This document shows positions 44,455-52,384 of a DNA stretch of 64,000 nt, one piece after another. A model generated the notes under the pieces. The model had not been told where the DNA came from. It did not search any database and saw only the letters and a list, made by a program, of their open reading frames with translations. This stretch comes from Psychrobacter sanguinis (GTDB lineage: Bacteria; Pseudomonadota; Gammaproteobacteria; Pseudomonadales; Moraxellaceae), in NCBI RefSeq assembly GCF_020736705.1, contig NZ_CP085990.1, positions 806,001 to 870,000 on the forward strand. The letters are read 5' to 3'. Position 1 is the stretch's first letter. The number at the start of each line of letters is the position of its first letter. Position numbers and translations under genes: made by a program.

Positions 44455-44943
44455 ATGGCTATTTTTAAACTCCTTCACTCTTTCAGTAAAAACAAATCCA
44501 GCATTAGTGACCCCCTTAATATGAATTGGGCTAAGTTTAGTTTATTGACATTGTTATGTGTCAGTCAAATGGGCGTAGCGGCTTCTATCAAACCCATCCA
44601 TTTCCAGCAAGGCGCTGTTACCAGTAAGGTAGAGGGGGTTTTACAACCGAAACAGAATGACACTTGGTATCAATTTAAAGCCCAGAAGGGTCAGTATGCA
44701 GTCATTAACATTATGGCTAAAAGCAATACCACTGAAATAGCCAATGTCGGCGTGTTACATATGCCTTCAGGCAAGGAAGAAGGGAGCAAAGGCGGGATTG
44801 TCTATCAAGGTTGCCTGCCCGAAACAGGCAACTATAAGCTGCGTATTGCACGCAACCTAATGGCGACTACAGGCGGCAAAGCAGGCTACCAAGCTGAAGT
44901 GGTAGTATTGCCTAATTATGCCAGCCAAGAGCTGTGTAAATGA
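44455..44943 (+). CDS. Secreted small beta-rich protein, possibly PliG/PPC-like
   Basis: The 162-aa product has a long N-region and a hydrophobic export segment (about 25-43, AKFSLLTLLCVSQMGVAAS). The mature part begins IKPIHFQQGAVTSKVEGVL and continues NDTWYQFKAQKGQYAVINI and CLPETGNYKLRIARN. This pattern (strand, G-containing turn, 'F.A.KGQ', 'G.Y.LR') resembles PliG-type inhibitors of g-type lysozyme and bacterial pre-peptidase C-terminal beta-sandwich domains. Without a search I cannot choose between them. A pair of Cys (QGC, ELCK) may form a disulfide. Start choice: the first ATG follows AAAGGGACAAGTT. It is convergent with the CHMI-type gene. Confidence 0.6.
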   Translation: MAIFKLLHSFSKNKSSISDPLNMNWAKFSLLTLLCVSQMGVAASIKPIHFQQGAVTSKVEGVLQPKQNDTWYQFKAQKGQYAVINIMAKSNTTEIANVGVLHMPSGKEEGSKGGIVYQGCLPETGNYKLRIARNLMATTGGKAGYQAEVVVLPNYASQELCK

Positions 44944-45005
44944 TTTGAGCACAGATGGAACTTGTGGTTCTATTCTTAATAAAAAATAAAGACTATAACC
45001 CTAAG

Positions 45006-45380
45006 CTAAGGCTGAACGCTTATCTTGCTATAAGCGGCGCTTAACTCCACCACTTCAACACAGTACTGAATACTGACTCGGCCAGACTGCTGCTCAGCCA
45101 GCTCTTGCTGTAAACAAGCCAGCAGCTTCTCGGCCAGATCATCACGAATCTGTTGGCTGCGTCCGGGCATTAGCCTTAATTGTAGATAAATAAAGCCTTC
45201 TTGCTGTTGATCATCATCTATCCCTACCAAAAAGGTCTCGACATCGAGTAGACGCGCCTTAATGGCTTGCGGCTTATCGAAGTGGCCGGTTTCCCATAAG
45301 CAGCTATTGAGTTTTTTGAGTAGGCGCTCAGGGCGGTTAATAGTAATGTTTGGTGTGGCTTGAACAATAACGTGTGGCAT
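45006..45380 (-). CDS. 5-carboxymethyl-2-hydroxymuconate isomerase (CHMI)-like protein
   Basis: The 124-aa protein belongs to the tautomerase superfamily CHMI branch: MPHVIVQATPNI at the start, so the mature N-terminus would be catalytic Pro2, then LLKKLNSCLWETGHF, AIKARLLDVETFLVG and YLQLRLMPGRSQQIRDDL. CHMI acts in homoprotocatechuate (4-hydroxyphenylacetate) breakdown, but no other pathway genes are nearby, so the physiological substrate is uncertain. It precedes nothing in an obvious operon: ybaK starts 580 bases upstream on the same strand and ends 113 bases before it. Confidence 0.83.
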   Translation of the reverse strand: MPHVIVQATPNITINRPERLLKKLNSCLWETGHFDKPQAIKARLLDVETFLVGIDDDQQQEGFIYLQLRLMPGRSQQIRDDLAEKLLACLQQELAEQQSGRVSIQYCVEVVELSAAYSKISVQP

Positions 45381-45493
45381 CTAAGTACTCTATATAAGTT
45401 AAAATCAGAAATGGATAAGACAAATGAGACTTCGTGTCTGTAAGCCTGGCGCTAATTAAATGGCTTTAATCAAAGCGTTTTAATCAAATGGCT

Positions 45494-45961
45494 CTAGTCA
45501 ACAATATCGGCAAATTTAGCGGTCAGTGCTTGTGCTAATTGCTGTGGCGGTAGTTCAATCTCAAGTCCTCGCCTACCCCCGCTGACATGAAGAGTGGTTA
45601 ACGATTGGGCAGAATCGTGAATAATCGTAGGCAGTCGCTTTTTTTGACCCAAAGGACTTACTCCGCCTAAGACATAGCCACTGCTTCGCTCGACCATCTT
45701 TGGGTCTGCCATCTGCACTTTTTTGCAGCCCAGTGCTTTGGCCATTTTTTTGAAGTTTAAGGTGTCACTGACGGGCAGTACTGCCACTGCAAGTTTGTTG
45801 GCATCAGTCTCTACAACGAGCGTTTTAAATACCTGCTCAGCAGGTAAACCTAATTTATCAGCCGCTTCTAGACCATATGACTCAGCGTTAGGGTCGTGTT
45901 CATATTCATGGATTTGATAATTGAGCTTTAATTTTTTGGCTAAATTGATGGCTGGGGTCAT
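45494..45961 (-). CDS. ybaK: Cys-tRNA(Pro)/Cys-tRNA(Cys) deacylase YbaK
   Basis: Trans-editing enzyme that hydrolyses Cys-tRNA(Pro) formed by prolyl-tRNA synthetase. The ATG at 45961 (AAGGGAC ten bases upstream) gives 155 aa, close to the 159 aa of E. coli YbaK, and starts MTPAINLAKKLK like MTPAVKLLEKNK there. Motifs: YEHDPNAESYGLEAADKLGL, VFKTLVVE, LNFKKMAKALGCKKVQMADP, SGYVLGGVSPLGQKKRLPTI with the conserved Lys-rich loop, and SGGRRGLEIEL. An upstream ATG at 46012 would add 17 unmatched residues. Confidence 0.93.
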   Translation of the reverse strand: MTPAINLAKKLKLNYQIHEYEHDPNAESYGLEAADKLGLPAEQVFKTLVVETDANKLAVAVLPVSDTLNFKKMAKALGCKKVQMADPKMVERSSGYVLGGVSPLGQKKRLPTIIHDSAQSLTTLHVSGGRRGLEIELPPQQLAQALTAKFADIVD

Positions 45962-46026
45962 AGACAGTCCCTTCAATACAGATAAGTTCTCAATACATTT
46001 AGAGTACCGCATAAGTCTAAAAACTA

Positions 46027-46060
46027 AAAGCCCCCCCTTGATTCAAGGAGGGCTTTTTTA
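46027..46060 (-). terminator. Intrinsic terminator after rapA (minus strand; bidirectional shape)
   Basis: AAAAGCCCxCCTTGA pairs with TCAAGGxGGGCTTTTT, with one mismatch, and is flanked by A and T runs. It lies 33 bases after the rapA stop on the minus strand, upstream of ybaK. Confidence 0.82.
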
Positions 46061-46092
46061 TAGTGGTCAGTTTAATCGTCTAGTCCAGGGGA

Positions 46093-48975
46093 TTATGGCT
46101 TCACGGCTACCAACACACGGATACTGTCTGGCACAAGCGATAAGTTATTCAACGCCTGCTCTCCTTGTGCTTTCAGATTTTCTAAACGCTCAATCTCTTC
46201 ATCACGTACGTTCGGGTTCACTTGTTGTAGCTGCTTTAAGCGGCTGATTTCACGCTCCCAAACTTGGCTAAAGCGGGCCAATGCTTGGGCACTGATTGTC
46301 TCAAGTTTACTTTGAGCAATGGCTTCAGCATCATAGTAACGCGACTCAATAACTTGACTGCGTACTTTAACCACCTGACGGGCACGGTTTTTATCCAGAC
46401 GTTCAATATGAGGCATAATCATATCTGCGGTGATACGCTCTGATAAATCACCACCCTGCTCACCTAAGAACACCCGTAAATTTTGGGTCGGTAGCGTAGC
46501 TGCTAAATTCAATACTTTAGGAGCAATAGTAGCCACTCTAAAGTTAACTTCTATCAGCAGCATGCCCTCTGGTACGGTATTACTCTTCAGCATCGCAACT
46601 GTCGTGTTACCAAAGGTACCTGAGTTAACCATGTCATAAATGGCCAACATCAAAGGATGCTCGTGAGTGATAAAGTCCATATCTTCGCGCATCAAGGCTT
46701 GGCTGCGCTTAAAGGTCAAGGTCATGCCATCTTCAGAGATAGGTAGGTTATCAACATCGGTATGCTGACTGTTTTCAGCCTCTGGTGGATGCACCGCCCA
46801 AGAGCCATCGCGTTGTACACTGTGATCTAGGTTCACCGACGAGAAGAAACGATCTAAGAATGCTGGTAATAAATTATTGGCATCAAAGTCGCTCATCGCA
46901 TCCGCAATACGTGAGGCAACTCTTGGACGACAAGAGTTGTATTCAAGCAGGCGATCTCGACCCGACTGCAATTCTGCCTCTAAGTCTTCACGGACACTGG
47001 CGGCTTGCACAATTAACTCACGCAACGCTGCACGGTTTTGTTCATTGTCCTCGCCTTCAAGTAGCGGTTTAAGCTCTACGATAAACTGCTCTTGCACGGT
47101 TTGGGCAGTCGGTGAGATATGATTAAAGATATTAAGCGCAGCATCATACCAGTGGTACATACGCTCTTGAGCAGTGCCTTGAATGTAAGGCACGTGCAAG
47201 GTGATTTTTTGACTTTGACCAATACGGTCTAGACGACCAATACGCTGCTCTAAAGTATCTGGATTCGCCGGTAAATCCCAGAGAATAAGATGACTGGCAA
47301 ACTGGAAGTTACGACCTTCTGAGCCAATCTCTGAACACAATAAGATTTGGGCACCAGCGTCATCAGCGAAGAAGGCAGCGGCTTGGTCACGTTCCAATAA
47401 GGTCATTTGCTCAGTAAAAATAGCGGTCTTAATACCCGCATGTAAGCGTAATACCGCCTCTAAACTCTCTACTGTAGCCCCACTACGAGCAATCAGCAGT
47501 ACTTTTTTCTGCTTTAACTCTTCTTTTAATAGTTTGATCAACCAAGGCACACGGGGGTCATCTTCTAGCCAGCCACCATCAGGTTGATTTTCTTCGCCCC
47601 ATAACTGCTCACGTAATTTACCACACGTTTGATAGCTGCCGACCCAGCTCTCTGGACAAGGCAATGGGTGGGGACGGCTAGTACGGCCATGGAAACCTTG
47701 AACACTGTCGCGCGTATTGCGGAACAGCACTCGCCCAGTACCGTGACGGTCTAACAACTGATTTAGGGCATACGTACGTAGTTTGTCATCTTCGTTAATA
47801 GTGGCCAACTCATCTGGATTACTGAAGCCAAGAAGATGGGTTAACGCTTTAATCTGACCTTCGGATAAAGGTTTTTGATCCATTAATACTTCTGCCACAG
47901 CGGCAGTATCAGAGAAAGCAGCTTGACCCTCAATAAAGTCTTCTAAGTCATCAAAACGGTCCGAATCAAGCAGACGTAAACGGGCAAAATGACTTTCTAT
48001 ACCTAGCTGTTCGGGGGTAGCGGTTAGCAATAAAACACCTGGGGTTTCATGGGCAAAATCTGCCACTAACTCATATTTATCGTTGCCCCCCTGCTCAGGA
48101 TCCCAGTGTAAATGATGCGCTTCATCCACTACCAAGAGATCAAAACCAGCTTCCATCGCTTGTTCATATAAGTCGTGGTGATCGAGCAGTAAATCTAGGC
48201 TGGCAATAATGCACTGCTCTGTGGCAAATACATTTTGATCGGGGTTGTGCTCTTTAATCGCAGCAGTACGTACCAAGTCAAATAGAGCAAAGTTTAAGTT
48301 GAAGCGGCGGCGCATTTCCACCATCCACTGATACTGCAAACTGTCTGGCACTAATATCAACACACGCTGTGCTTTACCCGTCAGTAACTGCTGATGGATA
48401 ATCAGTCCCGCTTCAATGGTTTTTCCCAAACCCACTTCATCAGCTAATAAAACTCGCGGCGCGATACGCTTACCTACTTCATGGGCAATATATAGCTGAT
48501 GTGGAATGATGTCGACGCGAGCGCCCATCAAGCCTTTGAGCGGATGGCCTGCCAGTGCAGACTGCATACGTAAGATGTCTTGACGCAGCTCATACCAATC
48601 GCCACGCTCAACACGACCTGCCAACAAGCGCTCTAGAGGCTTGGCCAAAGTGATATTGGCGGCCAAACGGGTTTCCATAATGCCACGTGGGTGTCCTTCC
48701 ACATGATATTTGATCACCCCCATCACCTCTTCAATCCCGGTAACGATGTGCGTATTCCCTTCTTGATCGGTAATCTCATCGCCTACCTTGAAAGTCACTC
48801 GAGACAAAGGTGCCGAGTTTTTGGCATATACACGGGTTTCTTCACTTTGAGCGAATAAGATATGCACACAGCGGTCATCAACATCAATAACCACACCTAA
48901 GCCAAGCTCAGCTTCGGTATCAGATAAATAACGTTGACCAACGGCGAATTCGGGGATTAAAGCAGCTATTGTCAT
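46093..48975 (-). CDS. rapA: RNA polymerase-associated SWI2/SNF2 ATPase RapA
   Basis: ATP-dependent translocase that binds RNA polymerase and helps it recycle. The 960-aa length matches E. coli RapA (968). Order: N-terminal Tudor-like domains (VGQRYLSDTEAELGLGVVIDVDDR), helicase core with Walker A LLADEVGLGKTIEAG, motif II VVDEAHHLHWD, motif III LLLTATPEQLGIESHFARLRLLD, motif V LLCSEIGSEGRNFQFASHL and motif VI EQRIGRLDRIGQ, then RapA-specific C-terminal domains ending in VNPNVRDEEIERLE. It is monocistronic. The region upstream has no gene for 500 bases. Confidence 0.97.
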   Translation of the reverse strand: MTIAALIPEFAVGQRYLSDTEAELGLGVVIDVDDRCVHILFAQSEETRVYAKNSAPLSRVTFKVGDEITDQEGNTHIVTGIEEVMGVIKYHVEGHPRGIMETRLAANITLAKPLERLLAGRVERGDWYELRQDILRMQSALAGHPLKGLMGARVDIIPHQLYIAHEVGKRIAPRVLLADEVGLGKTIEAGLIIHQQLLTGKAQRVLILVPDSLQYQWMVEMRRRFNLNFALFDLVRTAAIKEHNPDQNVFATEQCIIASLDLLLDHHDLYEQAMEAGFDLLVVDEAHHLHWDPEQGGNDKYELVADFAHETPGVLLLTATPEQLGIESHFARLRLLDSDRFDDLEDFIEGQAAFSDTAAVAEVLMDQKPLSEGQIKALTHLLGFSNPDELATINEDDKLRTYALNQLLDRHGTGRVLFRNTRDSVQGFHGRTSRPHPLPCPESWVGSYQTCGKLREQLWGEENQPDGGWLEDDPRVPWLIKLLKEELKQKKVLLIARSGATVESLEAVLRLHAGIKTAIFTEQMTLLERDQAAAFFADDAGAQILLCSEIGSEGRNFQFASHLILWDLPANPDTLEQRIGRLDRIGQSQKITLHVPYIQGTAQERMYHWYDAALNIFNHISPTAQTVQEQFIVELKPLLEGEDNEQNRAALRELIVQAASVREDLEAELQSGRDRLLEYNSCRPRVASRIADAMSDFDANNLLPAFLDRFFSSVNLDHSVQRDGSWAVHPPEAENSQHTDVDNLPISEDGMTLTFKRSQALMREDMDFITHEHPLMLAIYDMVNSGTFGNTTVAMLKSNTVPEGMLLIEVNFRVATIAPKVLNLAATLPTQNLRVFLGEQGGDLSERITADMIMPHIERLDKNRARQVVKVRSQVIESRYYDAEAIAQSKLETISAQALARFSQVWEREISRLKQLQQVNPNVRDEEIERLENLKAQGEQALNNLSLVPDSIRVLVAVKP

Positions 48976-49489
48976 ATATCAGTCAATTCTTTTATTAAAA
49001 TGTAGGGTTTCGCTTATTCACAAGCAACAACAGTATGAAATGCTGTCAGTTGTGCCTTATTATAAAGGATTATTAGCACTATCTACGTTAATGAGGCCAA
49101 AGTTAGTAAATTCTACACCTAACTGTTTGAAAACACCTCTTGCTATCGATATTTTTTGTCATTTTAACAAGGAATGAGTCTTATTATGATGATTTAGCCG
49201 CAAAATTTATTCAAATTAATTCTATCTATGACCTGGGTGATTAATAGCCGTCGCTTTTTTAACAGCTCACTTGTTTATTGTCAGCTTTAGAATTTTTGGC
49301 TTTACAACGGTTGGCTTTGAAGTTATCAGCTTTAGAACTGGGGCTGACAGTGGTAGCATGTTGGCTTAGAAGGGCTTATTCATCGCTTCAACCCGCCCCT
49401 CATTTACTAAACTCGTAATTTATTTAACCCATAATTTAGAGAAATAAGGCCTAAGAGCCTTAACAGACTTTTATATCAAGGAGAAAACT
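48976..49489. other. Divergent intergenic region rapA / hydroxyacid dehydrogenase, no gene seen
   Basis: About 510 bases with no convincing coding frame. It includes a degenerate tandem repeat of four exact 15-base units (49281-49340). CAAGGAGAAAACT before 49490 gives the downstream ribosome site. Confidence 0.6.
49281..49340. repeat. Degenerate tandem repeat, four 15-bp units
   Basis: Units begin at 49281, 49296, 49311 and 49326: TCAGCTTTAGAATTT, TTGGCTTTACAACGG, TTGGCTTTGAAGTTA and TCAGCTTTAGAACTG. The shared core is GCTTT followed by A/C-rich bases. Confidence 0.7.
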
Positions 49490-50437
49490 ATGCAAGCGGT
49501 ATTTTTGGACCGAGGGACGTTTCTAGACACTGTTGATCTACCCGCCCCTAAAGGTGTCAGCGATTATATAACTTATGACGATACTGAGCAGAATGATGAG
49601 TTAATCATTGAACGCTGTAAAGACGCCGATATTATTTTTGCCAACAAAGTTAAACTTAACGACAAAGTAATTGCGGCCCTACCCAATTTAAAACTGATTC
49701 AGCTTACGGCCACCGGGATGAATAATGTCGATGCAGAAGCTTGTAAAGCACACAATGTTGAGCTGTATAACGTCGCCGGTTATGCGGTAAAAAGTGTGCC
49801 AGAACATACCTTTATGTTGATGTTGGCTGCACTACGGGCTGGGGTTTATTATCATGACAAAGTCAGTGACGGCAGTTGGGAACAAGCAGGTAGCTTTTGT
49901 CTAATGGACGTGCCCTTGATTGATTTGGAAGATAAGACCTTGGGTATTATTGGTATCGGCACTATTGGCAAGCGTGTCACTGAGATTGCCAAAGCCTTTG
50001 GTATGAAAGTGCTGTGGGCAGAGCATCAAGGTAAAGAACCACGTAATGATGACTATACTGATTTTGATACTGTGCTTGAGACCTCAGATGTGATTAGCTT
50101 ACATTGTCCTTTGACGGAGCAAACGAAGCATTTAATTAACCAAGATACTTTGGCCAAAATGACCAAGAAGCCGTTGGTGGTGAATGTGGCACGTGGCGGT
50201 GTTGTCGACTCTCAAGCCATGACAGATGCGGTACAAAGTGGCCAAGTTATGGGTTATGCCACCGATGTATTTGAGCAAGAGCCAACCACTCAGGACGACC
50301 CTTTGTTGCAGTTGGCCAAACAAAATCACCCTCGAGTTGTGTTTAGTCCGCACAATGCGTGGGGCAGCCAAGCCGCTCAAGAGAAGCTGTGGGAGATATT
50401 GAGTAAGCAGGTAAGTGAGTTTATTGCGAAGCAGTAG
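49490..50437 (+). CDS. D-2-hydroxyacid dehydrogenase (glycerate/hydroxypyruvate type)
   Basis: NAD(P)-dependent D-isomer-specific 2-hydroxyacid dehydrogenase of 315 aa. Motifs: NAD-binding LGIIGIGTIGKRVTEIA (about residues 144-160), VISLHCPLTEQTKHLIN, VNVARGGVVDSQAM with the catalytic Arg nearby, a Glu in DVFEQEP and catalytic His in SPHNAWGS. The N-terminal LIQLTATGMNNVD is typical of the hydroxypyruvate reductase (HprA-like) branch. The exact substrate (hydroxypyruvate, glyoxylate or another) cannot be fixed. The start has a strong ribosome site (AAGGAG). Confidence 0.9.
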   Translation: MQAVFLDRGTFLDTVDLPAPKGVSDYITYDDTEQNDELIIERCKDADIIFANKVKLNDKVIAALPNLKLIQLTATGMNNVDAEACKAHNVELYNVAGYAVKSVPEHTFMLMLAALRAGVYYHDKVSDGSWEQAGSFCLMDVPLIDLEDKTLGIIGIGTIGKRVTEIAKAFGMKVLWAEHQGKEPRNDDYTDFDTVLETSDVISLHCPLTEQTKHLINQDTLAKMTKKPLVVNVARGGVVDSQAMTDAVQSGQVMGYATDVFEQEPTTQDDPLLQLAKQNHPRVVFSPHNAWGSQAAQEKLWEILSKQVSEFIAKQ

Positions 50438-50601
50438 AAGAGTTTTGAATAAAGACTCAATGTATATTAACTTTATCCTTTATTTTCAAATACTGAGCCA
50501 TTCTTCATAAAAAAAAGACTCGTAAACATTCGATATTATATTTAATAAGCCTAGGCTTTCAAGGTTTAGGCTATTAATCCTTGTACACTATCATTTCTGA
50601 A

Positions 50602-50973
50602 TTAAAGACCTTTGGGATTGTTACCATACTTATTGGAACCAGGTTTACTGTCCATACAGCACATGATAAGTAAGACAACAGTACCAAGGTACGGAATGAA
50701 TGACAGCAATGACCACCATCCAGATAAACCAATATCATGCAAACGGCGGACGGTGACTGCCCATATAGGAATCGCTAACCCTAGACTATAGACAACAATA
50801 ATGCCAAATATAATATTTAATCCAGTCTCAGAGTTGCCAAATGGTATAATTAGCAAGCTAATAGCAATTACAAATAATAGATAAAATAAATTAAACATCC
50901 AGAATTCTTGTCGGCTTGCTCGACCATCAAAGTCTGCATATCTATTTTTTATAGCATCAAAGAACCAGTTCAT
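50602..50973 (-). CDS. DUF805 family inner-membrane protein
   Basis: The 123-aa protein from ATG 50973 (GAGAGGGA five bases upstream; a start six codons earlier is possible) has the DUF805 layout: an amphipathic N-terminus with KNRYADFDGRASRQEFWMF, then about four membrane segments, and the signature VTVRRLHDIGLSGWWSLL. It ends in a polar tail with PGSNKYGNNPKG. Function of the family is not established. It lies 75 bases downstream of nothing obvious on its strand; the EamA-type gene is upstream and ends 58 bases away only in the reverse sense (its end is at 51049). Confidence 0.88.
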   Translation of the reverse strand: MNWFFDAIKNRYADFDGRASRQEFWMFNLFYLLFVIAISLLIIPFGNSETGLNIIFGIIVVYSLGLAIPIWAVTVRRLHDIGLSGWWSLLSFIPYLGTVVLLIMCCMDSKPGSNKYGNNPKGL

Positions 50974-51048
50974 AAGATCCCTCTCACTCAATACTTCAGT
51001 TATCTAGTTATCCACTATTTATATCTAATAATGGAACTCAATAAATAT

Positions 51049-51945
51049 TTAGCCCCAAAAGAGCACAAAAACACAGGCAATTGCTAAGACAATACCCAAT
51101 ATATTAAGCTTGCTAAGCGTCTCTTTGAAAGCAAAGACACCGATTAACGTAGCCACGGCAATAACCCCGACGTTCATGCCGGTGAAGACCACACTGGGAG
51201 AATCTGCCAACACTTGATGCGCTTTAACATAGGCATAGATATTGCCCATATTTAATGCCCCCAATATCAAGCCTGATGCCAATGCTTTGCTGTGCCATTG
51301 GGTTTTGTTGATTAACAGATAAACAAACAGTAATAGTCCGGCGAGCCCAAAGGTCATAAATAGGGTCAACGGGAAAGCAGCACCCTGCTTGGCCACTTGT
51401 TTAAATAAGATATCAATGACACCGTAACCTACCCACACGCCTAATAACCAAACCCCCACAGGGACTTTTTTGGTTATGCCAGATTTATTGGCACTATCGG
51501 GGTTGGCATAAATCGACTGATTAACAGTCGCCGTCTCCGGCTTACGGTAAATTAAAGCCACAAGTGCTAGAAAGCCGAGAAATATACCCCAAGTGCGCTG
51601 CAAGGTCAGAGCCTCACCAAATAAGGCGAAAGCGGCAACTATTGGAATAATAAGTGACAAGCGCTGTGCGGCATCGGTTGCAATAATACCCACCGATTCA
51701 ATAGCCCGACCTAAGATAACAAACACTAACGGCAACAATATACCCAATAGCAGTATAATACCCCAAGCACTGCCTAAGTCGTTGATAGTAGAGAGATCGG
51801 GCTTTAATAACAGCCCTGTCAATATAAAAGCCACGGGATAACCGGCGACAATAGTTTGACGAATATCGATTTGATTTTGACGCAGTACTTTTAGCAGTAC
51901 GGATACTGCCACACTGCATAAAACCGCTATAAACAGATAAAACAT
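51049..51945 (-). CDS. EamA/DMT-superfamily permease
   Basis: Inner-membrane transporter of the drug/metabolite superfamily, 298 aa with ten predicted membrane segments in two similar halves. The first half ends around LQRTWGIFLGFLALVALIYRKPE and the second begins with PVGVWLLGVWVGYGVID. GEALTLQRTWGIFLG and FKETLSKLNILGIVLA are matching end-of-repeat motifs. The loop between the halves is polar. The substrate is unknown. It is upstream of, and on the same strand as, the DUF805 gene, so the two may be co-transcribed. Confidence 0.85.
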   Translation of the reverse strand: MFYLFIAVLCSVAVSVLLKVLRQNQIDIRQTIVAGYPVAFILTGLLLKPDLSTINDLGSAWGIILLLGILLPLVFVILGRAIESVGIIATDAAQRLSLIIPIVAAFALFGEALTLQRTWGIFLGFLALVALIYRKPETATVNQSIYANPDSANKSGITKKVPVGVWLLGVWVGYGVIDILFKQVAKQGAAFPLTLFMTFGLAGLLLFVYLLINKTQWHSKALASGLILGALNMGNIYAYVKAHQVLADSPSVVFTGMNVGVIAVATLIGVFAFKETLSKLNILGIVLAIACVFVLFWG

Positions 51946-52115
51946 GACTTTTTAGACCAGTTAATAAACGTGTTAGGAATGTAACAATTTATTTCTATAG
52001 ATACAAGCATAGGGATAAATAAAAGACAAAAGCCAACCTCAGCAGTCATTAATTCTGCTAATATCTACCTTGTTTCGTAGCTGTTTCATCCTCATAAATA
52101 GCTCGATAACAGCCT

Positions 52116-52159
52116 GTTTAATGATCGCTCAACAATCGTTTAATAGCCGTTCAATAATC
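52116..52159. repeat. Degenerate 11-bp tandem repeat, four units
   Basis: GTTTAATGATC, GCTCAACAATC, GTTTAATAGCC and GTTCAATAATC lie head to tail. The second and fourth, and the first and third, are most alike, so the ancestral unit may have been 22 bp. Confidence 0.6.
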
Positions 52160-52262
52160 AGTAAATACCCATTACCTTACACCCAAATTCAGCCTTAGTT
52201 TCTGTCTATAACTATCTATATATCGCTAAGACTGGCTGTGTATAGTTACCTTAAACGTTATC

Positions 52263-52298
52263 TTTATTCTGCTTTTATATTTTATTCTGTCTTTATAT
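52263..52298. repeat. 18-bp tandem duplication
   Basis: TTTATTCTGCTTTTATAT (52263-52280) is followed by TTTATTCTGTCTTTATAT (52281-52298), with two differences. Confidence 0.65.
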
Positions 52299-52384
52299 TC
52301 GGTGATGATTTAGACAGCGCTGTTTTTAATGTGAACTGTCTCTCTTTCTTTTAAACACAATTTATTGTGATTTTGTTGGTCCTT

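Larger units (their letters stand above)
51946..52384. other. Divergent intergenic region with two tandem repeats, no gene seen
   Basis: About 440 AT-rich bases. A four-unit 11-bp degenerate repeat lies at 52116-52159 and an 18-bp tandem duplication at 52263-52298. No coding frame is convincing. A GTG at 52367 is in frame with the ABC gene but the ATG at 52385 is the better start. Confidence 0.55.

Noticed and set aside
49281..49340. CRISPR array
   Set aside because: The units are contiguous 15-mers without unique spacers, and no cas genes are in the window.
51008..51016. DnaA-box-like TTATCCACT
   Set aside because: One mismatch and a single isolated copy; no cluster that would mark an origin.
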